Assembly: GCA_025757645.1 (NCBI GenBank)
Contig: CP107216.1
Span: 2,015,001 to 2,079,000, forward strand
DNA length: 64,000 bases
Direction: 5' to 3'
Source: Clostridiales bacterium
Lineage (GTDB): Bacteria; Bacillota; Clostridia; Oscillospirales; Oscillospiraceae
The notes beneath the pieces are model-generated. The model saw nothing but the letters and a program-made list of their open reading frames with translations, was not told the DNA's origin and made no database searches. Position numbers and translations under genes: made by a program. Shown piece after piece: positions 15,943-24,653 of this stretch. How positions within the stretch are numbered: the first letter of the stretch is position 1; the number at the start of each line of letters is the position of its first letter.

Positions 15943-16755
15943 GTGAACATTCTCGTCTGTATCAAGCAGGTCCCGGACACGACCGAGATCCGCATGGATC
16001 CGAAAACCAACACCCTCATCCGCGCCGGTGTGCCGAGCACCGTCAACCCCTTTGACAAATACGCGCTCGAGGCGGCCGTGCAGCTCCGCGAGACGCTCGG
16101 CGGCACCGTGACCGCCATGACCATGGGGCCGGCGCAGGCGGCGCAGGCGCTGCGCGAGTGCTATGCCCTCGGTGCCGACCGGATGGTGCTGGTGTCCGAC
16201 CGGCGCTTCGGCGGCGCGGACACTTATGCCACAAGCTACACGCTCGCACAGGCCGTGCGGGCGCTCGGCGGCTTTGACCTGATCCTCTGCGGCCGGCAGG
16301 CCATCGACGGCGACACGGCGCAGGTCGGCCCCATGCTGGCCGAGCATCTGGGGCTGCCGCAGCTCACGTGCGCATGCGCCATCACGATCGAGGACGGCGC
16401 GATCCGCATCCGGCAGGAGGGCGAGCGCGCCTACCGCGTGCTGCGCGCGCCGCTGCCGGCCGTGGTCACGGTCGTGAAGACCATCAACGAGCCGCGGCTG
16501 CCGAACGTCATGCGCAAGCTGCAGGCCAACCGCATGCAGCCGCAGACGCTGACGGCGGACGATCTGCCGGCACTCGATCCCGACTGCATCGGCCTGCACG
16601 GCTCACCGACAAAGGTATCAAGAACATTCGTGCCCGTGCGCACCAAGCAGACCGTGCGCATCGACGGCGCGCAGCCGGAGGCCGCCGTGGCGTCCCTGCT
16701 GGCGCAGCTCGACGCGGCGCACATCTCGCTGGAAGGAGGCGGGGATCATGTCTGA
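15943..16755 (+). CDS. etfB: Electron transfer flavoprotein subunit beta
   Basis: A 270-residue EtfB/FixA family protein (MNILVCIKQVPDTTEIR start, NPFDKYALEAAV, GRQAIDGDTAQVGPMLAEHLGLP signature). It carries the AMP or second flavin in the EtfAB dimer and passes electrons between the acyl-CoA dehydrogenase and a reductant. The start is GTG at 15943, 12 bases after the dehydrogenase stop, with GAGGGCGG upstream. Its last 8 bases overlap etfA. Whether this Etf bifurcates electrons from NADH, as in butyrate formers and caffeate respiration, cannot be decided by eye. Confidence 0.95.
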   Translation: MNILVCIKQVPDTTEIRMDPKTNTLIRAGVPSTVNPFDKYALEAAVQLRETLGGTVTAMTMGPAQAAQALRECYALGADRMVLVSDRRFGGADTYATSYTLAQAVRALGGFDLILCGRQAIDGDTAQVGPMLAEHLGLPQLTCACAITIEDGAIRIRQEGERAYRVLRAPLPAVVTVVKTINEPRLPNVMRKLQANRMQPQTLTADDLPALDPDCIGLHGSPTKVSRTFVPVRTKQTVRIDGAQPEAAVASLLAQLDAAHISLEGGGDHV

Positions 16756-17758
16756 GAGCAAACACGTCTGGGTCTTCCTCGAGACGGAGGACGGGCAGCT
16801 GCGCAGCGTCGGGCTGGAGCTGCTGGGACAGGGGCGCCTGCTCGCCGACAAGATGGGTGAACAGCTCGTCGGCGTCATTCTCGACCCGCACGCCGGCACG
16901 CTCGCCGCGCAGGCGATCGGCTGCGGCGCCGACACAGTCATCACCATGGAAGATCCCGCCTTGGCGCACTACAATACGGACATTTTCACCGCCGCCATGT
17001 GCCACCTCGTGCGCAAATACGCGCCCGAAGTGCTCATGATCGGCGCGACGAACGTGGGGCGCGACCTCGGGCCGCGCATCTCCTGCCGGCTGCACACGGG
17101 GCTGACGGCCGACTGCACGCATCTCGACGTGGACGCGCACCGCTGCGTGCTCTGGACGCGGCCGGCCTTCGGCGGCAATCTGATGGCGACCAATATCTGC
17201 CCCGACACGAAGCCACAGATGGGCACCGTGCGGCCGAACGTGTTCCGCGCGCCGGCATTTGACCCCGCGCGCACCGGCGCGGTCTTTGTGGAATCGCTGC
17301 CGGAGGACGCCCGGCGGAGCAGCACGGAGCTGCTGGAGCTGATCCCGGTGCTCGACGCCGCGACCGCGAATCTGACCGAGGCGCAGATCATCGTCTCCGG
17401 CGGACGCGGCATGAAGGGACCGGAAAATTTCGCGCTGCTGCAGGAGCTGGCCGACACCGTCGGCGGCTGCGTGGGCGCATCTCGCGCAGCAGTCGACGCC
17501 GGCTGGATCTCCCCCATCCATCAGGTCGGCCAGACGGGCAAGACCGTCTGCCCGCGCGTCTACATTGCCTGCGGCATTTCGGGCGCGATCCAGCACCTGA
17601 TCGGCATGAGCGCATCCGACACCATCATCGCCATCAACCGCGACCCGAACGCGCCGATCTTTCAGGTGGCGGACTACGCCATCGTCGGCGACCTGTTCCA
17701 GATCGTACCCGCTCTGACAAAAGCGCTGCGTCAGCGCCGGAAACCGGAGCAGGCATAA
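16748..17758 (+). CDS. etfA: Electron transfer flavoprotein subunit alpha
   Basis: A 336-residue EtfA/FixB family protein. The C-terminal FAD domain is complete: GGRGMKGPENF, SRAAVDAGWISPIHQVGQTG, YIACGISGAIQH and INRDPNAPIF. There is no N-terminal ferredoxin domain, unlike CarE of caffeate respiration. ATG 16748 is preceded by GGAGGCGGGG and overlaps the end of etfB. It works as the obligate partner of EtfB beside the acyl-CoA dehydrogenase. Confidence 0.96.
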   Translation: MSESKHVWVFLETEDGQLRSVGLELLGQGRLLADKMGEQLVGVILDPHAGTLAAQAIGCGADTVITMEDPALAHYNTDIFTAAMCHLVRKYAPEVLMIGATNVGRDLGPRISCRLHTGLTADCTHLDVDAHRCVLWTRPAFGGNLMATNICPDTKPQMGTVRPNVFRAPAFDPARTGAVFVESLPEDARRSSTELLELIPVLDAATANLTEAQIIVSGGRGMKGPENFALLQELADTVGGCVGASRAAVDAGWISPIHQVGQTGKTVCPRVYIACGISGAIQHLIGMSASDTIIAINRDPNAPIFQVADYAIVGDLFQIVPALTKALRQRRKPEQA

Positions 17759-17782
17759 AGGCATAAAGAAAGGAGCCAGACC

Positions 17783-18574
17783 ATGTCCTATCAGGAATTT
17801 CTAAGCTTTGAGCGGCGCGGCGCCGTCGGCATCGTGCGGCTCGCGCGGCCGGAAAAGCTCAACACCATCAGCGCCCCGTTTTACGAGGCCATGATCGAGC
17901 TGCAGCAGACCGAGATCGTCGGCGATCACGACCTGCGCGCCATTGCGCTGCTGGCAGACGGCCGGCACTTCTCCGCCGGCATCGACCTCAATTACGCCAA
18001 AGCGGTGATCGGCAAGCCGGGGCGCAGCCTCTACGGCGTCTATCACTGGCAGCAGGCCTACCGCTTCTGGAGCGAGTGCAACCTGCCGGTCGTGGTCGGC
18101 ATCCAGGGCGCGTGCATGGGCACCGCCATCGAGCTCATCACGGCGTGCGATATCCGCATTGCCGCCGACAACGCAAAGTTTTCCCTGCGGGAGGTCGACG
18201 TCGGCATCAGCACCGATCTCGGCGGCACGACCCGCCTGACCAAGCTCATCGGCCCCGGCATGACAAAGCTGCTGGCCATGACATGCGAGGATATCGACGC
18301 GCAGGAGGCCGCGCGCATCCGGCTCGTGGAGCGCGTGGTGCCGCTCGGCGAGCTGGATCAGACGACGCTGGCCTATGCCGAAAAGCTTGCGGCCAAGCCG
18401 CCGATCGCCGTGCAGATGTGCAAAAAGTGCATCAACATCGCTACCGACGCCGGCACCTCCGTGGGCCTGCTGGCCGAGGAGATTCAGGGCATCTACACCG
18501 TATCGACCAAGGACAAGGCCGAGGCGGCCGCCGCCATGCTCGAAAAGCGCCCCGGCCGCTACACGTGCGAATAA
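17783..18574 (+). CDS. Crotonase-family enzyme (enoyl-CoA hydratase/isomerase, CaiD-like)
   Basis: A 263-residue crotonase. The oxyanion hole SAGID (64-68) and GACMGTAIELITACD (109-123) are present. The two hydratase acids fit E117 and E137 (20 apart, as E144/E164 of rat hydratase). In addition D145 sits 8 residues after E137, where dienoyl-CoA isomerases (ECH1) have their catalytic Asp, inside an EVDVGISTDLGGTTRL segment that resembles ECH1. It may be a hydratase, an isomerase or both. It starts 24 bases after etfA with AAAGGAG and belongs to the same operon. Confidence 0.9.
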   Translation: MSYQEFLSFERRGAVGIVRLARPEKLNTISAPFYEAMIELQQTEIVGDHDLRAIALLADGRHFSAGIDLNYAKAVIGKPGRSLYGVYHWQQAYRFWSECNLPVVVGIQGACMGTAIELITACDIRIAADNAKFSLREVDVGISTDLGGTTRLTKLIGPGMTKLLAMTCEDIDAQEAARIRLVERVVPLGELDQTTLAYAEKLAAKPPIAVQMCKKCINIATDAGTSVGLLAEEIQGIYTVSTKDKAEAAAAMLEKRPGRYTCE

Positions 18575-18591
18575 ACCAGGAGGAAACGTCC

Positions 18592-19350
18592 ATGAACATT
18601 CTTGTCATCAACGGAAGTCCCCGCATGGAGCGCAGCAACTCGCTGCGCATGACGCGCGCCTTTCTCGAAGGGCTCGCCAAGACCTGCGACACGCAGGTCG
18701 AAGAACTGACCGTGGCCAAAATGCACATTGAGCCGTGCCTCGGCTGCCTCAACTGCTGGAAGCGCACGCCGGGCAAGTGCTTCCGCGACGACGACATGGC
18801 CGCCGCGATCGAAAGCTACGTCACGGCCGACCTCGTCGTGTGGAGCTTCCCGCTCTACTACTACGCCCTGCCCGGCCAGCTCAAGTGCTTTCTCGACCGC
18901 ACGGTGCCGATCAACCGCCCCGTCATGTGCGACCGCACCGACGGCAAGGGCAACGGTAAGCACGTCACGCGCTACGACCAGTCGCACCAGCGGCATGTGC
19001 TGATCTCGACCTGCGGCTTTTTCTCCCCCAAGGGCAACTACGACGCCGTGCTCGCGCAGTTTGACCTCATGCTCGGCGTGGGCAACTACACGACGCTCTT
19101 TTGCGGCGAGGGCGAGATGATGCCGGTGCCGCCGCTGCAGGAGCGTGTGGAAGAATACCTCGGCTATGTCCGCCAGGCCGGCGAGGACTACGGCAGCTAC
19201 GGCACGATCCTGCCGAAGACGCGCAAGCCGCTCGAAGAGCTGCTGCTGCCGAAAGAGAAATTTGAGGAGATGGGCAACAGCTACTACGCGCACTGCGAGC
19301 GCAAGGCCCGCGAGCGCGCGCTGCAGGCACAGGCCGAGCAGCAGACCTGA
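18592..19350 (+). CDS. NAD(P)H-dependent FMN reductase-like flavodoxin-fold protein with a Cys cluster
   Basis: A 252-residue flavodoxin-fold protein of the NADPH-dependent FMN reductase family (VINGSPRMERSNS is the FMN phosphate loop, and the segment near residues 87-104 with FPLYYYALP is the isoalloxazine loop). C49-x2-C52-x2-C55-x7-C63 resembles the Fe-S binding Cys stretch of iron-sulfur flavoproteins (Isf), though the spacing is close rather than identical. It ends the operon started at 14782 and may feed or drain electrons for EtfBA or the FMN enzymes. ATG 18592 follows AGGAGG, 17 bases after the crotonase stop. Confidence 0.82.
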   Translation: MNILVINGSPRMERSNSLRMTRAFLEGLAKTCDTQVEELTVAKMHIEPCLGCLNCWKRTPGKCFRDDDMAAAIESYVTADLVVWSFPLYYYALPGQLKCFLDRTVPINRPVMCDRTDGKGNGKHVTRYDQSHQRHVLISTCGFFSPKGNYDAVLAQFDLMLGVGNYTTLFCGEGEMMPVPPLQERVEEYLGYVRQAGEDYGSYGTILPKTRKPLEELLLPKEKFEEMGNSYYAHCERKARERALQAQAEQQT

Positions 19351-19364
19351 CCCCGATCGGAAGC

Positions 19365-19415
19365 AGCACACGGCAGCGCCCCGGGAGGCGCTGCCGTGTG
19401 CTGTTCTTCTCTTTT
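19365..19415. terminator. Terminator between the Etf operon and pucR-like 2
   Basis: A 16-bp perfect stem (AGCACACGGCAGCGCC at 19365-19380 with 19387-19402) with a 6-base loop; + tail GTTCTTCTCTTTT. It lies between convergent genes. Confidence 0.88.
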
Positions 19416-19422
19416 CGCGGGC

Positions 19423-21048
19423 TCATTCCACAAGCGTCAGGCGGTCGCTTCCGCCGTTGTCCGGCTCCGGCGGCTCGTCCGTGATCTCCGGGAGCTTGCC
19501 CTCCATCCGCAGGATCTTGAACGTGATCATCAGCCGCAGACGCACATCCGGGTCGTCCAGGTCGAGATTGAGCACGTCCTGAATGCGCTGCAGGCGGTAA
19601 ATAACGCTGTTGCGGTGCATGTGCACGCGCTTAGCGGTCAGGGAAATGTTGCGCTCCGTGTTCAGGTAGTGGTACAGCAGCAGGAGGTTGCTGTTGCTGT
19701 AGCCGCGCTCCCCGGCAAGCTGATCCAGATAGCGCACAATGACGTCATCGAGCGCGAATTTTTCCCGGTAGCATTCGAGCATGTCGTTGAGATAATACTT
19801 GGAATAGTGATACTCCAGCGCATCGGGATCCAGCTTGCGGCCGATCTCGATGGCGGTCCGCGCCTGATCGTAGCCCATGCGCAGGCGTCCCAGCTCCGTG
19901 AACAGCAGGCTCACGCCGATATGCGCATGGTTCTTGCCCAGCAGCGTCAGCAGCTCGTCCCACCGCTCGCGGAACAAAAGCTGCTCCCCGGCCGGGTAAT
20001 CGTGCCAGTCCTGAAAGAGGATGAGCACGCTGTTTTGATACTGCATCACGCCATAATTGGCCACGTTGCTCCACGCGCGCAGCTGCAGCACCATGTACCC
20101 TGCCTTCGAGGTGGACGCCTGCTCGTCGAACTCGACATAGCCGAGACGGAAGTCGCCCGTCTCCGGCAGGCGCAGGCCGCGCGCACGGTCGCGCACCAGC
20201 TCCGGATTCTCCTCCCCATAGCGCAGGAGATCATGGATCATCTGCTGGCGCTGCGGCATGCTCTGGCTGTAAAAGCCCGTCTCGCGGAAGTAATGGTCGA
20301 GCTGCTCGGTAAAGCAGCGGAACAGCTCCTGATCCACCATCGTCGGCAGCCGGCCAGGGAAATAGCAACCGGCAAAGGAATAAAACATCCCGTTGGCAAT
20401 GTAGGAGCGCAGGATCACGGGGTCGTTGCAGATATTCGGCGGCACCGACAGCACCGGACGCAGGTACCGGTCACTGACTTCAAAATAGCCGGCCTCCGCC
20501 ATGAGCTGCAGCGAGTCCTTGTCGTAATAGCCCTGCTCGAGCATCTGATCGACATAGATATTGCCCGACCCGCGCTCGCGCGTGGCGCCGATGATGTTAT
20601 ACGCCGAGTCGACGACGACGATCGTCGCGTCCGGGATCATCTTCCGCCCGACCTCCATCAGCGGCTCCAGCCCGGCGTGCGCGCGCACGGCCAGACGCAT
20701 CTGATACTCCAGTGTCTGCAGGCGGTCAAACAGTGTGAGCAGGTGGTTCGTCACCGCGCCGAGAGAATACTGTTCGTCATACAGCAGCGCATTGACACCG
20801 GGGCGAACGGGCTCCGCATCCTCCGGGCGCGCCCGGACAACGAAAAAGTGGTCGTGCAGCAGCCCCTTCGGTAAGCGGCGGATCACCTTTGGCTCGCTGA
20901 CGTAGAGCACGTCTTCCTCGAGCGTGTTCTCGGACTCGGGCGTGAGCATCTGGACCCGGCGGAAGGCAAATGTCCGCTCCAGCTGCATTACGACCCGCGC
21001 GCCGAACGGCTGCATGCTCTCGGCGATCATTTCCACGGACAGCGTCAT
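19423..21048 (-). CDS. PucR-family transcriptional regulator (copy 2)
   Basis: A 541-residue paralogue of the regulator at 12972-14588. The C-terminal helix-turn-helix (ERNISLTAKRVHMHRNSV then IYRLQRIQDVL) is nearly the same; the sensory part is clearly divergent, which suggests a different or additional inducer. ATG 21048 is preceded by AAAGGAGAG; the frame is open further upstream but without a binding site. It diverges from ligase 2 (21527) over 478 bases containing a long inverted repeat, so it probably controls that ligase and itself. Confidence 0.9.
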   Translation of the reverse strand: MTLSVEMIAESMQPFGARVVMQLERTFAFRRVQMLTPESENTLEEDVLYVSEPKVIRRLPKGLLHDHFFVVRARPEDAEPVRPGVNALLYDEQYSLGAVTNHLLTLFDRLQTLEYQMRLAVRAHAGLEPLMEVGRKMIPDATIVVVDSAYNIIGATRERGSGNIYVDQMLEQGYYDKDSLQLMAEAGYFEVSDRYLRPVLSVPPNICNDPVILRSYIANGMFYSFAGCYFPGRLPTMVDQELFRCFTEQLDHYFRETGFYSQSMPQRQQMIHDLLRYGEENPELVRDRARGLRLPETGDFRLGYVEFDEQASTSKAGYMVLQLRAWSNVANYGVMQYQNSVLILFQDWHDYPAGEQLLFRERWDELLTLLGKNHAHIGVSLLFTELGRLRMGYDQARTAIEIGRKLDPDALEYHYSKYYLNDMLECYREKFALDDVIVRYLDQLAGERGYSNSNLLLLYHYLNTERNISLTAKRVHMHRNSVIYRLQRIQDVLNLDLDDPDVRLRLMITFKILRMEGKLPEITDEPPEPDNGGSDRLTLVE

Positions 21049-21526
21049 GATTCTCTCCTTTCCGTGCTGCGCAAAACGGCAGTCACAAGTGCATATTCCC
21101 ACACAAATTTTGAGGAAAAAAGTCCCTTTCCGCAAAAACACCGGAGATCCGAATTTTTGGAGACTTCTACGATGAAATTGGAAGCCATTGGCGCAACTTT
21201 CGCGCTTTTGTCCGAATTCTCCGTGTTTTTGCGGCTTTTTCGCCTCATCTTTGTCTTTATTGTAACAATATCACGGCGAATTGTTCAGGGCATTTGTTAC
21301 GAAATGCGGTTTTTCTCGCCGCCGCGCACTGTGCATTTCCTACGATTGCGTGCGCGTAAAGGGCGCTGCTGCTTTCATTTTGCCTAAAAGCAGACACCCG
21401 GGCGGCGCATAAATTCGTAGTCTCCTATGAAGACCTGTCCGCGGTGGTTCGATATAATGCGAATAAGATAATAAATTAACAAGCCGTCGGAACGTTCGAA
21501 TGATTTTGTATAGGAGCGAGCCAGAT
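21049..21526. promoter_or_regulatory. Divergent control region between pucR-like 2 and ligase 2
   Basis: 478 AT-rich bases without a gene. It holds the inverted repeat at 21130-21234, GTAACAA/TTGTTAC elements (21257-21263 and 21290-21296, the latter inside GCATTT-GTTACG-AAATGC), a looser inverse copy of the cluster box (CTGTGCA-N6-ACGA, 21329-21345), and a perfect -10 TATAAT at 21453-21458 without a good -35 for ligase 2. This again suggests an activated promoter. Confidence 0.65.
21130..21234. repeat. Inverted repeat in the pucR-like 2 / ligase 2 control region
   Basis: The arm at 21130-21153 (CCGCAAAAACACCGGAGA...) is the near-perfect inverse of the arm at 21211-21234 (...TCTCCGTGTTTTTGCGG); about 17 bases pair with a single-base bulge. 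The arms are 57 bases apart, which fits two operator half-regions for a multimeric regulator better than a terminator. Confidence 0.6.
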
Positions 21527-23068
21527 ATGGATAACATCAGCAGATTTCAAAAAACGACCGGCGTCGGTCAGATCCTCGACGAGAGCTTTGCACGCTGCCC
21601 GGAGCGTGAGGCCATTGTATTCGGCGACTGGCGCATCACCTACCGGGAACTGCAGGCACTCATCTACCGGACGGCGCACTGCCTGCGCAGTCTCGGCATT
21701 GCGCCGGGCGACCGCGTCGCCATCATCTCGCGCAACTGCCCGGAGGTCATGATCGCGGAAATTGCGATCCTGAAGCTGGGCGGCACCGTGGTCAAGTTCA
21801 ACTGGCGGCTCGCGCCGGAAGAAATGACCTACCTGCTCGATCTCAACGAGGTCCGGTGCGCCTTCTTCAAGCCGGAGCGCGAGGACTGGGGCGACGCCCT
21901 GCGGCAGCACTATGCCGGACGCATCACGTTCCTGTCCCTGACGCCGGAAGCCGACGGCCGCTCCGCCCTCTATTCCCTGCTCGCAGGTATGCCGGACACG
22001 CCGGTGGAGACCGTCGTTGCGCCCGACGCCCCTGCCTACCACATGCACACGAGTGGCACGACCGGGCGGCCGAAGTGTGTGGTCTACTCCCACGCGCGCT
22101 ATCTCAATCAGCTTGAGAGCATGCTTGAAACGCTGGAGTTCCCGGACGGGCAGGTCTATCAGTACATCTCGCAGCTATTCCACTCCGCGTGCACTGGCGC
22201 CTATCTCACGCTGGCGACTGGCGGTAAGCTCATCATGATCCCGAACTTCACCGTGAGCGACTATGTGGAGAGTCTCGTGCGGGAAAAGGTGCGCGCCATC
22301 GGCGTCATCCCGCTGATTCTGCAGGGCATCCTCGATGAGATGGACCGCAAAAACTACGACCTGTCGCAGTTGAAGGTCATCAACTACTCCACCTGCCCCA
22401 TTTCCCCGGATCTGCTGCGGCGCGCGCTCGACCGGCTCAACTGCCGCTTTTATCAGTCCTACGGCATGACGGAGATGGCCAGCACCGTCACGGCGCTGCT
22501 CCCGGAGGATCACCTGATCCTCGGCGGACGGTATCTCACCTCGGTCGGACGGGCGCTGCTCGGCGCCGCCGTGCGCATCGTGCGGCCGGACGGCTCGCTG
22601 TGCGATGCCGGTGAGGAGGGCGAGATCTGCGTGCGCGGGCAGGGCATGATGCTCGGCTACTATCAGATGCCGGAAAAGACCGCGGACGTGATCCGCGACG
22701 GCTGGTATTTCACGCACGACGTGGGCTATCTCGACGAGGACGGCTATCTCTACCTGCGCGGCCGCAAGGATTCGCTCATCATCTCCGGCGGCGAGAATAT
22801 CTACCCCGAGGAAGTCATCGACGTGCTGCTGAAAATGCCCGAGATCGCCGAAGCCGCCGTCTACGGCATGCCCGACCCGAAGTGGGGCGAGCACGTGAAG
22901 GCGAGCATCGTCTGCAAGCCCGGCCGGTCACTGACGGTCGAGCAGGTGCAGACATTCTGCCGCGCCAACATGCCGTCGTTCCGCATGCCGCGTGAGGTGG
23001 AATTCTTGCCGGAGCTGCCGAAGAACGCCACCGGCAAGGTGCTCATCCAGGCGCTGAAAAACCGCTGA
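21527..23068 (+). CDS. Acyl-CoA ligase, AMP-forming, CaiC/BaiB-like (copy 2)
   Basis: A 513-residue ANL enzyme and paralogue of the ligase at 9653-11212. HTSGTTGRPK (174-183) is the P-loop, YGMTE, GWYFTHDVGYLD and GRKDSLIISGGENIYP follow, and K504 in PKNATGKVL is the catalytic Lys. Activation runs through an acyl-adenylate. ATG 21527 with TAGGAGCG upstream is preferred to an in-frame ATG at 21500 without a site. It is monocistronic (terminator at 23094) and converges with the second CaiB-like gene. Two ligases with conserved active sites suggest two substrates or two regulated entry points. Confidence 0.93.
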   Translation: MDNISRFQKTTGVGQILDESFARCPEREAIVFGDWRITYRELQALIYRTAHCLRSLGIAPGDRVAIISRNCPEVMIAEIAILKLGGTVVKFNWRLAPEEMTYLLDLNEVRCAFFKPEREDWGDALRQHYAGRITFLSLTPEADGRSALYSLLAGMPDTPVETVVAPDAPAYHMHTSGTTGRPKCVVYSHARYLNQLESMLETLEFPDGQVYQYISQLFHSACTGAYLTLATGGKLIMIPNFTVSDYVESLVREKVRAIGVIPLILQGILDEMDRKNYDLSQLKVINYSTCPISPDLLRRALDRLNCRFYQSYGMTEMASTVTALLPEDHLILGGRYLTSVGRALLGAAVRIVRPDGSLCDAGEEGEICVRGQGMMLGYYQMPEKTADVIRDGWYFTHDVGYLDEDGYLYLRGRKDSLIISGGENIYPEEVIDVLLKMPEIAEAAVYGMPDPKWGEHVKASIVCKPGRSLTVEQVQTFCRANMPSFRMPREVEFLPELPKNATGKVLIQALKNR

Positions 23069-23093
23069 GCACGCGAAAATACAGCACACTGGC

Positions 23094-23129
23094 GCGTCCC
23101 CGTCTGCCCGGCAGATGGGGACGCTTTTT
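23094..23129 (+). terminator. Terminator after ligase 2
   Basis: A 15-bp stem with one wobble pair (GCGTCCCC...GGGGACGC outer arms) followed by T5. Confidence 0.88.
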
Positions 23130-23151
23130 GCCGTTCTGACCACGGAGACGC

Positions 23152-23184
23152 AAAAAAGCAGGGCCGCTGTTGCGGCCCTGCTTT
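23152..23184. terminator. Bidirectional terminator after CaiB-like 2
   Basis: GCAGGGCCGC-TGTT-GCGGCCCTGC with A6 on the left and T4 on the right; on the - strand the hairpin is followed by T6, ending the second CoA-transferase gene. Confidence 0.9.
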
Positions 23185-23202
23185 TGATCGGGAGATGCGC
23201 TT

Positions 23203-24390
23203 TTATTCGCCGTCGCCGAATTCCTTCTCGATGGCTTCGTTGTCCGCGCCCAGCGCTCTGTGCTGTGCATAGAGATCCTGCACGCCGAGGCTGTCAAAAT
23301 AGATCGGCATCTGCGCCAGATACGTCTTGTTGCCCGACGGATAGGTGTGCTCGATCAGGTAGCCGTTGGAGACCGACTGCTCGAGCCACTCGCCGGAAAA
23401 GCGATCCTTGTACTGGTTAAGGATGCAGCTCGGCACATCGTAGGCGACGAGCTCGTCGAGGATATCCTGCGCGTCGCGCTTGAGCGCGTACTCACGGATG
23501 ATGTCCACGAGCGCGGAGCGGTTGGCAATGATCGTCGTCGACTCCTTGGTCGTGAAGCGCGGGTCGGTCACGACCTCTTCCGGCAGACGCAGCGCCTTGG
23601 CAAACTTCGGCCAGACACTCGTATAGTCGTTGACGAACACGTAGATGTAGCGGCCGTCACGGCACTTGTAGCCCTGGCCAAGCGGGCTCATGGTGTGCGC
23701 TTCCCGCGGCCACTCATAGCCGTAGTTGCAGTTCGTGGCAAAGCCGGCGGTGACGAAGTTGCCGGTGCCGTACAGGGACGTCATGACGTAGTCGCCCACG
23801 CCCGTCTCGCGCGCTGCGAGCAGGGCTGCCAGCACGCCGCTGAGCAGCGTGATGCCGGTCGTCGTGTCGCCCATGCCGGCAGGCGGGTAGATCGGCGGGC
23901 TGTCGGGATCGGTGCGGGTGTCAAGGATGACGCCGTTGGCGCCGAAATAAGCGATCGCGTCAATGCCGGGGCGGTTGACCAGCGGGCCGTTGATGCCGTA
24001 GCCGGTGACCTGACCCATGACGAGCTTCGGGTACTTGGCGTGCAGCGTCTCCCAGTCCAGACCGAGCTTTTTCAGGCCGGCCGTGCGGGTGCTAGTGATG
24101 AATACGTCCGCCTTGGCGAGCATGTTTTGCATGAGCTTGAGGTTCTTGGGATCTTTCAGATCCAGCGCGACGCACTCTTTGCCGCCGTTGAAAATATCGT
24201 GGATGGGGTTCTCTTCCGCCGTGATGGGCATGCCCATAGAGCGGCCGTAGTAACGGCAGAAGTCGCCGATAGGCGGGGTCTCAACGCGCACGACACGCGC
24301 GCCCATGTCGCGCAGGAACCGCGCCGTCGTCGTCGCGGACCAGTAGCTGGTCATCTCGACCACGAACAGTCCCTCGAGTGGTTTTCTCAT
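23203..24390 (-). CDS. Class III CoA-transferase, CaiB/BaiF family (copy 2)
   Basis: A 395-residue paralogue of the protein at 11674-12858, with the catalytic Asp D144 in PGIDAIAYF and the same start (MRKPLEGLFVVEMTSYW) and end (ALGADNEAI). It should transfer CoA between the pathway's acids. ATG 24390 has AAGGAGG upstream; the frame remains open for another ~100 codons but these run through a clear promoter (24481-24509) and have no start signal. The gene is monocistronic between terminators, so copy 1 and copy 2 can be controlled separately. Confidence 0.92.
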   Translation of the reverse strand: MRKPLEGLFVVEMTSYWSATTTARFLRDMGARVVRVETPPIGDFCRYYGRSMGMPITAEENPIHDIFNGGKECVALDLKDPKNLKLMQNMLAKADVFITSTRTAGLKKLGLDWETLHAKYPKLVMGQVTGYGINGPLVNRPGIDAIAYFGANGVILDTRTDPDSPPIYPPAGMGDTTTGITLLSGVLAALLAARETGVGDYVMTSLYGTGNFVTAGFATNCNYGYEWPREAHTMSPLGQGYKCRDGRYIYVFVNDYTSVWPKFAKALRLPEEVVTDPRFTTKESTTIIANRSALVDIIREYALKRDAQDILDELVAYDVPSCILNQYKDRFSGEWLEQSVSNGYLIEHTYPSGNKTYLAQMPIYFDSLGVQDLYAQHRALGADNEAIEKEFGDGE

Positions 24391-24480
24391 GGATATAGCC
24401 TCCTTGTTGATGCAGATTTTTTCTGAAATTGCAACGGTTTTCAGTTTGTTGAAATGAAATGGATCCGATGCTTTGTCTAT

Positions 24481-24509
24481 ATTATAACGATTGTTTCGGC
24501 GCTTGTTAC
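24481..24509 (-). promoter_or_regulatory. Promoter of CaiB-like 2
   Basis: GTAACA (24509-24504), 17-base spacer, perfect TATAAT (24486-24481) on the - strand. The -35 is part of TTGTTAC, a sequence also seen in the control region at 21250-21300. Start site near 24474, leader about 85 bases. Confidence 0.7.
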
Positions 24510-24592
24510 CTGTATTTCTTACAATTCTTTTGCCCCTGCGGACGTGCATTTTTGTGCTGTGTTGCCATAGATTTTCGGGCGCTTCCGGCACG

Positions 24593-24628
24593 AAAAAAGC
24601 GCCGCATCCGAACGGGCGGATGCGGCGC
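24593..24628 (-). terminator. Terminator after the hot-dog gene
   Basis: A 12-bp stem (GCGCCGCATCCG at 24599-24610 with 24617-24628) with T6 on the - strand. It separates the FabK-like 2 / hot-dog operon from CaiB-like 2. Confidence 0.92.
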
Positions 24629-24653
24629 GGGAAACAAAGGGAAAAATCGCTCT

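Noticed and set aside
14782..17758. Caffeate-type reductase complex (carCDE)
   Set aside because: The EtfA here lacks the N-terminal ferredoxin domain of CarE; only the general type of chemistry is shared.
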